Below the pieces are notes generated by a model. The model did not search any database. It saw only the letters and a program-made list of their open reading frames with translations, and was not told the DNA's origin. Of a stretch of DNA of 64,000 nt, positions 25,498-35,690 are shown piece by piece. The first letter of the stretch is position 1. Each line of letters opens with the position of its first letter. Source of the stretch: Corynebacterium sp. P4-C1. GTDB lineage: Bacteria; Actinomycetota; Actinomycetes; Mycobacteriales; Mycobacteriaceae. The stretch lies in the NCBI RefSeq assembly GCF_030503595.1, contig NZ_CP129966.1, positions 1,674,001 to 1,738,000 on the forward strand, read 5' to 3'. Both the position numbers and the translations under genes were made by a program.

Positions 25498-26575
25498 GTG
25501 CCAACTCCGCACGGGCACGCAGCGGCGCAATGATCTCGCGGCCGAATCGCTGCACCTCCTCGTCGACGTGGAGGAAGCCGCACAAGACCAGGTCGACACC
25601 GATGGCGCGCAGTTCCTCAAGCCGCTCGTGGATCTGCTCGGCGGTGCCGATCAGCCCTGTCTTGAACCCGTCGTTGTACTGGACGAGGTCTTCTAACGAG
25701 GAATTAGCCCACATGCCCTTGCCGTCTTTCGTCGCTGCACCGGCGTCGCGCACCGACTTCTGGAACGCCTTGACAGATGCCGTGTCGGCATGAGCGACGA
25801 TGTCGCGCAGGCGGTCCTGCGCCTCTGCCTCGGTGTCGCCCACAATGACGAAGGCATTGACGCCGATCTTGGTCTCTCGCCCTGCAGCCTCGGCGTGGGA
25901 GCGCACCTCGGCGATCTGGTCGCGAAGCTCCTCGACACTGCCGCCGTTGGTGAAATACCAGTCGGCGTACCTCCCGCCGTTGGAACGCGCGGCCGTGGAC
26001 GTGCCACCCTGGAATAGCTCGGGGGCCTTGAAGGGTCGCGGCTTGAGGGTGTAGTCGCGGATACGGTAGAAATCGCCGGCGAAATCCAGGTCATCCTGCG
26101 TGAACAGGGCGCGCAAAACTTGCAGGAACTCCGCGGAGCGGCGGTAGCGCTCGTCGTGGTCGAGCCAGGGCTCGCCCAGGGCGCGGAATTCGTCGCGCAG
26201 CCACCCGGAGACCACGTTGAGGGCGAAACGGCCGTCGTACAGCTCGCTCGCGGTAGCCGCAAGATTAGCCAGCACTCCCGGCTGCCACAGGCCCGGATGG
26301 ACGGCGGCAATGACTTTGAGCCGCTCGGTGGCCTCGAGCAGGGCGAGCGAGAAGCTCACGGATTCGTGCTGGAATTCAGCCGAGTAGCTCGAGAGGTAGC
26401 GCACCTGCGTCAGGGCGTAGTCGAAGCCGGCTTCCTCCGCGTGGCGGGCGAGCTGCCGGTTGTACTCGATGCCCCAATCGGTGCGTTGTTCGACGGTCGA
26501 GGTGACTAACCCCCCTGAGACATTCGGCACCCAGTAGGCGAAGGAGAGGTCGTCGGCGATACGAGAAGTGGTCAT
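25490..26575 (-). CDS. sfnG: SfnG-type FMNH2-dependent dimethyl sulfone monooxygenase
   Basis: A 361-residue luciferase-like monooxygenase. The sequence closely follows SfnG: YWVPNVSGGLVTS, EQRTDWGIEYNRQLA, HESVSFSLALL, NVVSGWLRDEF, GEPWLDHDERYRRS, and LVQYNDGFKTGLIGT. SfnG converts dimethyl sulfone to methanesulfinate, which feeds the sulfonate pathway. A homologue is called SeuA in some corynebacteria. The GTCATG start region is preceded by GGACCC; it follows the flavin reductase gene by 21 bases and is coupled to the sfnB-like gene. Confidence 0.85.
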   Translation of the reverse strand: MTTSRIADDLSFAYWVPNVSGGLVTSTVEQRTDWGIEYNRQLARHAEEAGFDYALTQVRYLSSYSAEFQHESVSFSLALLEATERLKVIAAVHPGLWQPGVLANLAATASELYDGRFALNVVSGWLRDEFRALGEPWLDHDERYRRSAEFLQVLRALFTQDDLDFAGDFYRIRDYTLKPRPFKAPELFQGGTSTAARSNGGRYADWYFTNGGSVEELRDQIAEVRSHAEAAGRETKIGVNAFVIVGDTEAEAQDRLRDIVAHADTASVKAFQKSVRDAGAATKDGKGMWANSSLEDLVQYNDGFKTGLIGTAEQIHERLEELRAIGVDLVLCGFLHVDEEVQRFGREIIAPLRARAELAHA

Positions 26576-26596
26576 GAAAAGGGTCCTTGGAATGTA

Positions 26597-27100
26597 TTAA
26601 ACGGTGGTGGTCACGAGCGAGCGGTGGAAGACGAGCGGACGGTGATCGTCGTCGGTGACAGCGCTTTCAATCCGGGCGATGGCGAGGATGTGGTCGCCGA
26701 CGTCGACCTCTTCGATAAGCTGCGTTGTCGCGCGCAACGCGGCACCCGGCAGCAGAATCGCGTCGCCGTCGGTGTCAAAGTCCAGGCCGTGGAATCGCTG
26801 CGCTGAAGTGCGGTAGAAATTCTCCACGTCACCGCGGTTGAACTCGGAGAGAATGCTCAGCCCGATGCGCTCGGCGCGGCGCAAGAGAGGCCAGGTGGTC
26901 GAGGTCTTCTGGATGCTGATGCTGACCAGCGCTGGGTCGAGGCTGTGCCCGACGAAGCTGCCGATGATCATGCCGGACGGCTGGCCGTCGACAAGCGCCG
27001 CGGCTGTGGCCAGGGGTGTCGGGGCGAGCGCGAGCGCGCCGCGCAGTGAGCGGGTGTCGGAGATGTCGATGTCCGTCGGGGTTGAAATCCTGGCAGTCAT
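26597..27100 (-). CDS. NAD(P)H-dependent flavin reductase
   Basis: A 167-residue flavin reductase-like (HpaC/RutF-type) protein. The domain includes RSLRGALALAPTPLATAAALVDG, GMIIGSFVGHSLDPALVSIS, and DVGDHILAIARIESAV. It should supply FMNH2 to the two luciferase-like monooxygenases and the SfnB-like enzyme in the operon. The ATG at 27100 has AAGGA 10-14 bases upstream. It is not of the SsuE fold. It lies 52 bases after the SsuD-like gene. Confidence 0.85.
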   Translation of the reverse strand: MTARISTPTDIDISDTRSLRGALALAPTPLATAAALVDGQPSGMIIGSFVGHSLDPALVSISIQKTSTTWPLLRRAERIGLSILSEFNRGDVENFYRTSAQRFHGLDFDTDGDAILLPGAALRATTQLIEEVDVGDHILAIARIESAVTDDDHRPLVFHRSLVTTTV

Positions 27101-27152
27101 GGAGAAGTCCTTCCGTGGTTTCCGTGGTGGTTTCTGTGATGGCTGTGATGTT

Positions 27153-28349
27153 CTAGGCGGACTGGGGAGCGAACGGCACCTGCTGCGGCTGAGCGCAGGT
27201 GGCGGCCGGACCGTGGTTCGCCACCTCGACACCGAGCCGCTGCAATTCGGGCACGACCCCTTCCCCGACGTGGAAGGTTTCTTCCAGGTGCGGGTAGCCG
27301 GAGAGGATGAAGTGGCCGAAACCTTCGTCGATGTACTCCTTGATCAATGCCGCCACCTCGGCGTACGAGCCGACAAGCGCCGTTCCCGCCCCGCCGCGCA
27401 CGAGCCCGATGCCCGCCCACAGCCCGGGGTAAATCTCCAGGTCGTGCGGGTCCTGCCCGGAGCGAAATGCGCGTCCCTGCCCGTGCAGCTCCGTCATGCG
27501 GCGCTGGCTCTCCGATTGCGACCTGGCCAGGCCGCGCTGGATTTTCTCGACGTCCTCAGGGCTGATGCCGGACTGCAGACGAGCAGCCTCGGCCCACGCC
27601 TCCTCGCTCGTCGGCCGGGCGATGACGTGGAAGCGGATGCCGTAGTCGAGTTCCCGGCCGAGGTCGGCCGCCGCGCTCGCAACACTTGTGCGCTTTTCTC
27701 CCGCCGCGCTGGGTGTCTCGCCCCAGGTCAGGAAGACATCGGCATGGCGGGAGGCGACGTCGACCGCGCCCGCGCTCGAACCACCGAGGTAGATAGGCGG
27801 GCTTGTCTGCGGCCGCTTGGCCAGGCTCGCATTGTCGGCAGTGGCGTACTTTCCCGCGTAGTCGATCGGCTCCGGCGAGCTCCAGAGGTGGCGGGTGATG
27901 TCGAGCACCTCCCCGGCGCGGGCGTAGCGCTCGGGCTTGCTCAAAGTGTCGCCGTAGGCTCGTTGCTCGTGGTCCTCTCCGCCGACGACGACGTTGAGCA
28001 GCAGGCGGTTGTCGGAGAGCGCCTGGTACGTGGCGGCTTGCTGGGCCAGCAGCAGCGGGGAGACGAGTCCGGGGCGCAGCGCGACGAGGAACTTCAGCTT
28101 GCTGGTCGCCCCGATGAGAGCTGCGGTGGCGATCCATGCGTCTTCGCACCATTGCCCCGTCGGGGTGAGCACGGACTCGAAGCCGTTGTGTTCCGCCGCG
28201 AGCGCGATCTGGGTGAGGTACGTCAGATCCGCCTCGCGTTGGCCGGTGTGCAGCCCCGCTCCGTGTCCGCCCGACATGATCGTTCGGGAGTCGCCGTAGG
28301 TGGGTAGAAACCAGTGAAGAGTTGCTTTCTTGTGCTGTGAATGTGCCAT
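27153..28349 (-). CDS. ssuD: FMNH2-dependent alkanesulfonate monooxygenase
   Basis: A 398-residue luciferase-like enzyme that splits alkanesulfonates into aldehyde and sulfite. Matches to SsuD include WFLPTYGDSR, ESVLTPTGQWCEDAW (with the active-site Cys), FLVALRPGLVSP, NVVVGGEDHEQRAYGD and PPIYLGGSSAGAVDVA. It is the first gene of the operon ssuD, flavin reductase, sfnG, sfnB-like, ssuC, ssuA, ssuB. An McbR-like box lies 10-25 bases before the ATG. Confidence 0.9.
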   Translation of the reverse strand: MAHSQHKKATLHWFLPTYGDSRTIMSGGHGAGLHTGQREADLTYLTQIALAAEHNGFESVLTPTGQWCEDAWIATAALIGATSKLKFLVALRPGLVSPLLLAQQAATYQALSDNRLLLNVVVGGEDHEQRAYGDTLSKPERYARAGEVLDITRHLWSSPEPIDYAGKYATADNASLAKRPQTSPPIYLGGSSAGAVDVASRHADVFLTWGETPSAAGEKRTSVASAAADLGRELDYGIRFHVIARPTSEEAWAEAARLQSGISPEDVEKIQRGLARSQSESQRRMTELHGQGRAFRSGQDPHDLEIYPGLWAGIGLVRGGAGTALVGSYAEVAALIKEYIDEGFGHFILSGYPHLEETFHVGEGVVPELQRLGVEVANHGPAATCAQPQQVPFAPQSA

Positions 28350-28358
28350 GTCAGAAAG

Positions 28359-28374
28359 TAGACCAGGCGGTCCA
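28359..28374. promoter_or_regulatory. McbR-like box before ssuD
   Basis: TAGAC-CAGGCG-GTCCA matches the TAGAC-N6-GTCTA consensus at nine of ten positions. It lies 10 bases from the ssuD start, where bound repressor would block transcription. Confidence 0.65.
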
Positions 28375-28466
28375 TTCTCGTTCCACCGAATGATTCACGC
28401 TGAATAAAACGCAGGTAGAAGGGCACAAGAATCTACGCGTGGATCCGCATTGCTATGACGAAACTC

Positions 28467-28482
28467 CAGACCGCTCGGTCTT
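28467..28482. promoter_or_regulatory. McbR-like box before the ROK regulator gene
   Basis: CAGAC-CGCTCG-GTCTT, with a longer dyad AGACCG-CT-CGGTCT inside it, lies 20 bases before the regulator's ATG. In Corynebacterium glutamicum McbR represses ssuR, which is the comparison used here. Confidence 0.65.
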
Positions 28483-28501
28483 GAGTGGGTAGGCTAGCGC
28501 T

Positions 28502-29728
28502 ATGCTCACGCCCACGCCCGCCACCACTCCCAGTGACACCCGCCCGGTCCACTTCCGCCTCCCGGGAGACACCGCCGCACGTTGCCTGCAGCAGGCGCGG
28601 ATCCACCCCGGCATCACCCGCCGGCAGCTCCAGGCCGATCTGGGCCTGACCCAGCCAACCACCACCCGCCTCATCACCCGGTTAGAAACGGCGGGCCTTG
28701 TCAGCCTTGGGGCTCCGCAGGGTGAATGCGCCTCCGTCGGCCGCCCGAGCGCGGGCATCTATGTGCATGGTGCTGACCTTGTCGCGGCGGGGGCGCATGT
28801 CGGGAAAAGGGAGACTCACATCGTGCTCACGGATTTCAGCGGCGCCGTTGTGGCCCAAGAGCTGGTGCCCCACGATGTGAGCACCACCACCGCGAGAGAA
28901 ACGCTTGAGGCGATAGCGTGGCGCCTCGCCCACCTTTCGCGCAGCTCGCCGCACCCGGTGCGCCACGTCGGCGTCGCATTTTCCGCCGATCTCAGCCCCG
29001 ACTGCACCATCACCAGCGCCACCTACGGGTGGGACCGCGTCCCGGCCCACGCAGAAGTTTCCGCTGCCCTGCATAACGCAGCCCCGGCCGCGAACTTCAC
29101 GCCGCAGTTCACTGTGGAGGTGAGCACTGGTGTCGCCGCGATGGCCGCCCATGAGCTGGCCTACACCGACCTCGCCGTGAACAACAACACGGCTGCGGCC
29201 TCTTCGCTCTACGTGTACGCGCGTGAGGTTTTGGGCTACGCCTGGATCGTCCACGGCGCGATCCACCGGCCCCGCCTCGGGCACCAAAATCCCTTGGTGG
29301 CACGCCTGCTCTCGGACTCCCCGCTCCTCGAACCCGCGCAACGCCGCGGCATTGACCCGCTCAGTGTCACTGCGCTTCTCGACGCCGCCGCCGAGCGCGG
29401 CCACGCGGCATCCAGTCTGGCTGGACTGGTCGAAGCCGCGCGCGACGATGACTCGTTAGCCGCCTTGCTCGACCACCGTGCGGATATTCTCGCCTCGGTC
29501 ATCAATATCGCAGTTCAGGTCATCGACCCATCGTCCGTAGTCTTCGCGGGCGAGACGTTCAGCGCGGACCCGCAGCGCACGCACCGCATCGCCGAGCGCA
29601 TTAGAGAAACGTCGTACGACGACTGCACCCTCAAGGCCTACCCTGCAAACACGGCGATCGTCGCGCAAGCGGCCAAAACCATCGCACTGCACGCGCCGTG
29701 GCAACGCCCCCTCGGCGTGCAGGCCTAA
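28502..29728 (+). CDS. ssuR: SsuR-like ROK-family transcriptional regulator
   Basis: A 408-residue regulator with an N-terminal winged helix-turn-helix (GITRRQLQADLGLTQPTTTRLITRLETAGLV, near residues 38-68, quoted in two overlapping parts of the motif) and a ROK-fold C-terminal domain. The zinc motif CxCGxxGC of sugar-kinase ROK members is missing, so it is a regulator only. SsuR of Corynebacterium glutamicum is a ROK-type activator of sulfonate genes and is encoded close to gyrA, as here. It is divergent from the ssuD operon with 152 bases between. Confidence 0.8.
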   Translation: MLTPTPATTPSDTRPVHFRLPGDTAARCLQQARIHPGITRRQLQADLGLTQPTTTRLITRLETAGLVSLGAPQGECASVGRPSAGIYVHGADLVAAGAHVGKRETHIVLTDFSGAVVAQELVPHDVSTTTARETLEAIAWRLAHLSRSSPHPVRHVGVAFSADLSPDCTITSATYGWDRVPAHAEVSAALHNAAPAANFTPQFTVEVSTGVAAMAAHELAYTDLAVNNNTAAASSLYVYAREVLGYAWIVHGAIHRPRLGHQNPLVARLLSDSPLLEPAQRRGIDPLSVTALLDAAAERGHAASSLAGLVEAARDDDSLAALLDHRADILASVINIAVQVIDPSSVVFAGETFSADPQRTHRIAERIRETSYDDCTLKAYPANTAIVAQAAKTIALHAPWQRPLGVQA

Positions 29729-30066
29729 CGGTAGTCGGTCAGCTCGAGACCGAGGCCGCCGACCAGGTCAGCCAGCTCGTTGTAGATGAATGCGGTGAGC
29801 GGGGCCATGATGGCCACGGCCACGACACCGATGGCGCCGGCTAGGGCGGCAAGAGCGATGACGAGCGGGAAGTCGATGATGGTCTCCCCGCCCACGCCGC
29901 CGATGAGGGAGTTGATGGACTCCACGACACCGGCGGCATCGACGGCGAAGTAGAGCACGGACACCGCAAGCAGCCACGCGGCGAACCCGATGAGCGCCAT
30001 GAGGATGCCAACTTTGAAAGCGCTCCCCGGGCGGATGCGAGTGACGGTGACATTGCGTGCTGCCAT
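29725..30066 (-). CDS. DUF3566 transmembrane protein
   Basis: A 113-residue membrane protein with two helices (about 21-43 and 70-95), of the DUF3566 family always found after gyrA in actinobacteria. The start is three bases past the gyrA stop. The function is unknown. The last codons overlap the convergent ssuR-like gene by four bases. Confidence 0.9.
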   Translation of the reverse strand: MAARNVTVTRIRPGSAFKVGILMALIGFAAWLLAVSVLYFAVDAAGVVESINSLIGGVGGETIIDFPLVIALAALAGAIGVVAVAIMAPLTAFIYNELADLVGGLGLELTDYR

Positions 30067-30069
30067 GCT

Positions 30070-32634
<2,565 letters not shown>

Positions 32635-32710
32635 GCTTCAATGCCTTTCAGTTAGAGACAGTTCACACAGCAGTTTACGCGCCGCGAGAATCATTCCCCC
32701 GCTCCCATGC

Positions 32711-32727
32711 GGTATCAGAGTGATACC
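32711..32727. promoter_or_regulatory. Palindromic operator of the RHH/Doc-like pair
   Basis: GGTATCA-gag-TGATACC is a perfect dyad ending 9 bases before the ATG at 32737. Ribbon-helix-helix antitoxins commonly bind such short dyads to repress their own operon. The site lies between divergent gyrA and the small gene. Confidence 0.65.
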
Positions 32728-32736
32728 ATCACGATC

Positions 32737-32961
32737 ATGGCTATGACGCTTAGGCTCTCCGCCGAGGAGGATCGCGCGCTCGTCTTGCTCGCCAGCGCAT
32801 GGGGGTGCAGCAAACACGAAGCAGCCACGCGCGCGGTGGTCATCTCCGCAAGCAGACTGCTTGACGACGCCGCCGTGGCCTCCCTTGCCCACGACACCGT
32901 CCCCGGCCGTGCCGCGTTGGCCGCCCGCATCCGCCGCGCTCGGCCCAACGAGGCGGATTAA
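32737..32961 (+). CDS. Ribbon-helix-helix (CopG-like) small protein
   Basis: A 74-residue protein starting MAMTLRLSAEEDRAL. It has a short strand followed by two helices (LVLLASAWGCSKHEAATRAVV), the pattern of Arc/CopG/ParD-type DNA-binding antitoxins, with a basic C-terminus. The ATG at 32737 is used; an upstream ATG at 32707 lies before the palindrome and would run through it. It probably controls the dyad at 32711-32727. It is followed 18 bases later by the Doc-like gene. Confidence 0.7.
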   Translation: MAMTLRLSAEEDRALVLLASAWGCSKHEAATRAVVISASRLLDDAAVASLAHDTVPGRAALAARIRRARPNEAD

Positions 32962-32979
32962 CACCGCCGAATCCGCTGC

Positions 32980-33255
32980 ATGAAACCTTTAAGCCCTGAA
33001 CAGCTGCTCATCATTGCGGACGAGTGCTGCGCGAAGTGGGGCCCTTCCGCCGCTGTGCGCAGTTATTCCGCGATCTGCGCCGCCGCGGCGATTCCCGGCG
33101 CGAAGCTGGACGGCCTCCCTGTATTCGACTCCCCCGCCGCCGCGGCCGACGCCCTTGCCCGCGGCATTGAGCGCCTCGAACCGCTGACCGATTTCAATCC
33201 GCCCTTCGCCGACACCGCCGCGGAGATCTATCTGCGCTGGTGCGAGCGCGATTGA
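32980..33255 (+). CDS. Doc/Fic-like protein with degenerate active motif
   Basis: A 91-residue protein whose layout resembles small Doc (death-on-curing) proteins: an N-terminal LSPEQLLIIAD helix, VFDSPAAAADALARGI, and a C-terminal YLRW. The Fic motif HPFxDGNKR is replaced by EPLTDFNPPF, so the catalytic His and the ATP-contacting Gly and Lys are missing. It is paired with an RHH protein and a dyad operator. It could be an inactive toxin relic, a Fic-fold protein of another activity, or a protein unrelated to Doc. Confidence in the family link is limited. Confidence 0.5.
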   Translation: MKPLSPEQLLIIADECCAKWGPSAAVRSYSAICAAAAIPGAKLDGLPVFDSPAAAADALARGIERLEPLTDFNPPFADTAAEIYLRWCERD

Positions 33256-33406
33256 TGCACCCAGTTTCCGTCAGAAGGAACTGCAGAAGGCTAACGCGCA
33301 GTGGATGGCCATTCAGCGCCAGGCAATGGACGAGCTGTGTAAGTACATTCCCCTGCCGCAGCAAAACCAGAATCAGCAGTCCAACCAGCAGCGTCAGGGT
33401 CAGTAA
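33254..33406 (+). pseudogene. C-terminal remnant of an unknown gene
   Basis: An open frame without a normal start codon reads DAPSFRQKELQKANAQW, MAIQRQAMDELCKYIPLP and a Gln/Asn-rich tail before TAA at 33404-33406. The composition is that of a real C-terminus rather than a chance frame. It begins right at the stop of the Doc-like gene. I do not recognise the parent protein. Confidence 0.4.
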
Positions 33407-33633
33407 CCCGCCTGCCAACAGCCACAAAAGCGATACTCCCCCACATTATGTAGCGTCGCATCGGAACGTTTGTTACATTTGTGGCTGTTGTGGTTGCAGT
33501 GATTCATGTGAACCTGTGGCGGAAGAACTGCAACTTGAATGGGAATCAGCGGTCCCGCGAGCACCAACAAGGGTGAACGCGCGGGGCCGTGTCCCTGTTT
33601 CCGGACCAGTTCGCAGATCACAAGGCAGTTAAG

Positions 33634-34080
33634 ATGGCCCGCGTGACTGACTTGAAAACTCTCCTGAATGCCCCCACCCGCACCGAGGTCGTCGCCGCCC
33701 TGACCACACTGGCGGACACAACCATCGCCAACCAGTCGGGCCTGACCGGCATGGCATTGAAGTCCGCTGTCGGCGCCGCGAAGAAAGCGGACGCGGACGC
33801 GCTGAGCAAGGGCATCAACCAGCTCATGCCGAGCATCGTCGAGGAGCTCACACCCCACTGGGAGTCTTACGAGGGTTCCGGCAAGTCCAGCTTCGGCGCC
33901 CATCTCGCCGACAACGAGGACAGCGTCACCGAGTCCGTGCTGAAGATCGGCGATTCTTTCGCCGACCGCGCACCCGCCCCGGTGCAGAAGGTGTACTCCT
34001 CCATGCGCGGCAAGGTTGGCAAGATCGTCGCCCCAGCGCTGCCGGAGTTCGGCGACATCATCGAGCGCCACGCGAAGTAG
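33634..34080 (+). CDS. DUF6918-family protein
   Basis: A 148-residue soluble protein starting MARVTDLKTLLNAPTRTEVV. It is mostly helical with no signal or membrane segment. The C-terminal half contains VYSSMRGKVGKIVAPALPEF. It matches a family common in actinobacteria but without a known role. The start at 33634 is preferred over an upstream frame extension to 33589. Confidence 0.7.
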   Translation: MARVTDLKTLLNAPTRTEVVAALTTLADTTIANQSGLTGMALKSAVGAAKKADADALSKGINQLMPSIVEELTPHWESYEGSGKSSFGAHLADNEDSVTESVLKIGDSFADRAPAPVQKVYSSMRGKVGKIVAPALPEFGDIIERHAK

Positions 34081-34139
34081 CAAACGCGCGCTACACCCGC
34101 GCCCAGGCCGCCGTTCACAGAAATTGGTAGCGTGGGCAG

Positions 34140-34227
34140 GCAAGACACGGGGTGCCCTGCTCAAGCAGGGCTGAGATCACACCCGCCGAACCTGATCGAA
34201 GCCATCTTCGCGGAGGGATTGTCTTGC
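34140..34227 (+). promoter_or_regulatory. TPP riboswitch (THI element) of the tenA pair
   Basis: GCAAGAC (34140-34146) and GTCTTGC (34221-34227) close the P1 helix. Between them are ACGGGGTGCCC, GGGCTGAGATCACACCC, GAACCTGATC and GCGGAGGGA, the conserved TPP elements. It ends 47 bases before the first tenA-like gene. Confidence 0.96.
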
Positions 34228-34274
34228 AACGGCCCCGTGTCCGCTAGTTCCACGTCAACTGGAAGGACACAACA

Positions 34275-34934
34275 TTGACTAGATTCAGCGACGAGCTGCG
34301 CGACACCCACCGCGAGAAGTGGGACGCCGCAGTGGGTCACCGTTTCGTGCAAGAACTTTTCGACGGCACGATCGACGACGGTGTCATGGCCGGCTACCTC
34401 GTGCAGGACTACCGCTTCTTGGACAGCTTCTTGCAGCTCCTCGGCGCGGCAGTGGCCACCGCGGACGAACTCGCACCGCGTCTGCGTCTCTCCCAGTTCA
34501 TCGGCGAGGTCGCGGGCGACGAGAACACGTACTTCCTCCGCTCCTTCAAGGAGCTCGGTGTGAGCGACGAGCAGCGCGACAACACCCCGGACACCACAGC
34601 ATGCACCGGCTTCACCGGCCTGATGCGCGAGGCAGCCGAGACCCGCTCCTACGCCGCCGCCCTGGGCGTGCTCGTCGTGGCGGAGTGGCTGTACCTCGAT
34701 TGGGCCACGAATGCCCCAGAAGAGCGTCCGGAGAGCTTCGTGCACAACGAGTGGATCGAGCTGCACGACTACCCGGAATTCCACACGCTCGTCGAGTTCC
34801 TGCGCGGCGAGGTCGACCGCATCGGTGAGCGCAGCGAGGAAGACCGCGCCATCATCAACGATTTCTTCGGCAGAGCAGTCACGCTGGAGCTGGACTTCTT
34901 CGACAATTCCTACGAGCAACCACTGGAGGTGTAA
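34275..34934 (+). CDS. TenA family protein, Cys-lacking class (TenA_E)
   Basis: A 219-residue TenA/thiaminase II homologue from a TTG start with GGAAGGA upstream. It keeps QDYRFLDSF and the C-terminal Glu (ELDFF), but the active-site Cys position reads AALGVLVVAEWLYLDW, with Glu near it instead, as in the TenA_E class. TenA_E enzymes are thought to act on amino- or formylamino-pyrimidines in thiamine salvage. The gene is under a TPP riboswitch and three bases before a TenA_C gene. Confidence 0.85.
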   Translation: MTRFSDELRDTHREKWDAAVGHRFVQELFDGTIDDGVMAGYLVQDYRFLDSFLQLLGAAVATADELAPRLRLSQFIGEVAGDENTYFLRSFKELGVSDEQRDNTPDTTACTGFTGLMREAAETRSYAAALGVLVVAEWLYLDWATNAPEERPESFVHNEWIELHDYPEFHTLVEFLRGEVDRIGERSEEDRAIINDFFGRAVTLELDFFDNSYEQPLEV

Positions 34935-34937
34935 AAA

Positions 34938-35600
34938 ATGGGCCTTTTTTCGCTTCTCAAAGAATCCGCCCCGGAGTGGGACCCGTACATCCACCACGCA
35001 TTCGTTGAGGACCTGGGCGAAGGCACTCTCCCGCTGCCGATCTTCCAGGACTACCTGGTGCAGGACTATCTGTTCCTGGTCCAGTACGCCCGCGCGAACG
35101 CGCTCGGAGCCTACAAGTCACGCACCCTCGGCGAGGTAGAAGCGGCGGCGCAAGGGCTGTCTGCCACCATCACGGAGACCGAGCTGCACCGACGGCTGAC
35201 GGAGCGCTGGGGTATCACGGGCGACGACCTCGACCGTGCGCCGGAGAAGCAAACCACAGTCGCCTACACGCGCTACGTGCTCGACACCGGCATGGCGGGC
35301 GACCTGCTGGAGCTGCAGATCGCGCTTGCGCCGTGTCAGATCGGTTATGCGGAGATCGGCACCTATTTGGAGCCGAAGCTTAAGGAGAACGCTGAGCACC
35401 CGTACGCGGAGTGGATCCAGGAATACGCCGGCGACGATTTCCAGAATCAGGCGGTAGCCATGACGAAGCTTCTCGACGACCTACTGGGGGTGCCCGCCGA
35501 GGAGATCAAGGGCACGAAGCGTTTCGAGCGCCTGCTGGACATTTTCCGCACGGCAACCCGCCTGGAAGCCGACTTCTGGCAGCAGGCGCTCGACAGCTAA
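34938..35600 (+). CDS. tenA: TenA family thiaminase II-type protein, Cys class (TenA_C)
   Basis: A 220-residue TenA with the classical residues: the Asp pair in QDYLVQDYLFL, nucleophile Cys in ALAPCQIGYAEIG, and Glu in EADFWQQALDS. Such enzymes hydrolyse aminopyrimidine to HMP for thiamine salvage. It follows the TenA_E gene by three bases in the same riboswitch-controlled unit, so the two may act one after the other. This pairs with the pyrimidine uptake operon at 16804-19331. Confidence 0.9.
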   Translation: MGLFSLLKESAPEWDPYIHHAFVEDLGEGTLPLPIFQDYLVQDYLFLVQYARANALGAYKSRTLGEVEAAAQGLSATITETELHRRLTERWGITGDDLDRAPEKQTTVAYTRYVLDTGMAGDLLELQIALAPCQIGYAEIGTYLEPKLKENAEHPYAEWIQEYAGDDFQNQAVAMTKLLDDLLGVPAEEIKGTKRFERLLDIFRTATRLEADFWQQALDS

Positions 35601-35626
35601 CTCACCCCCTACCCGGCCAAGCACTG

Positions 35627-35641
35627 TTGAACACCGTTCAA
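35627..35641. promoter_or_regulatory. BioQ-type operator upstream of bioB
   Basis: TTGAAC-ACC-GTTCAA is a perfect dyad that contains the BioQ consensus TGAAC-N3-GTTCA described for Corynebacterium. It lies 50 bases before the bioB ATG. Confidence 0.85.
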
Positions 35642-35690
35642 AACCTGCTTCATGCTGCTATTTGACGGTGAGTGATCTACATTTATCACT

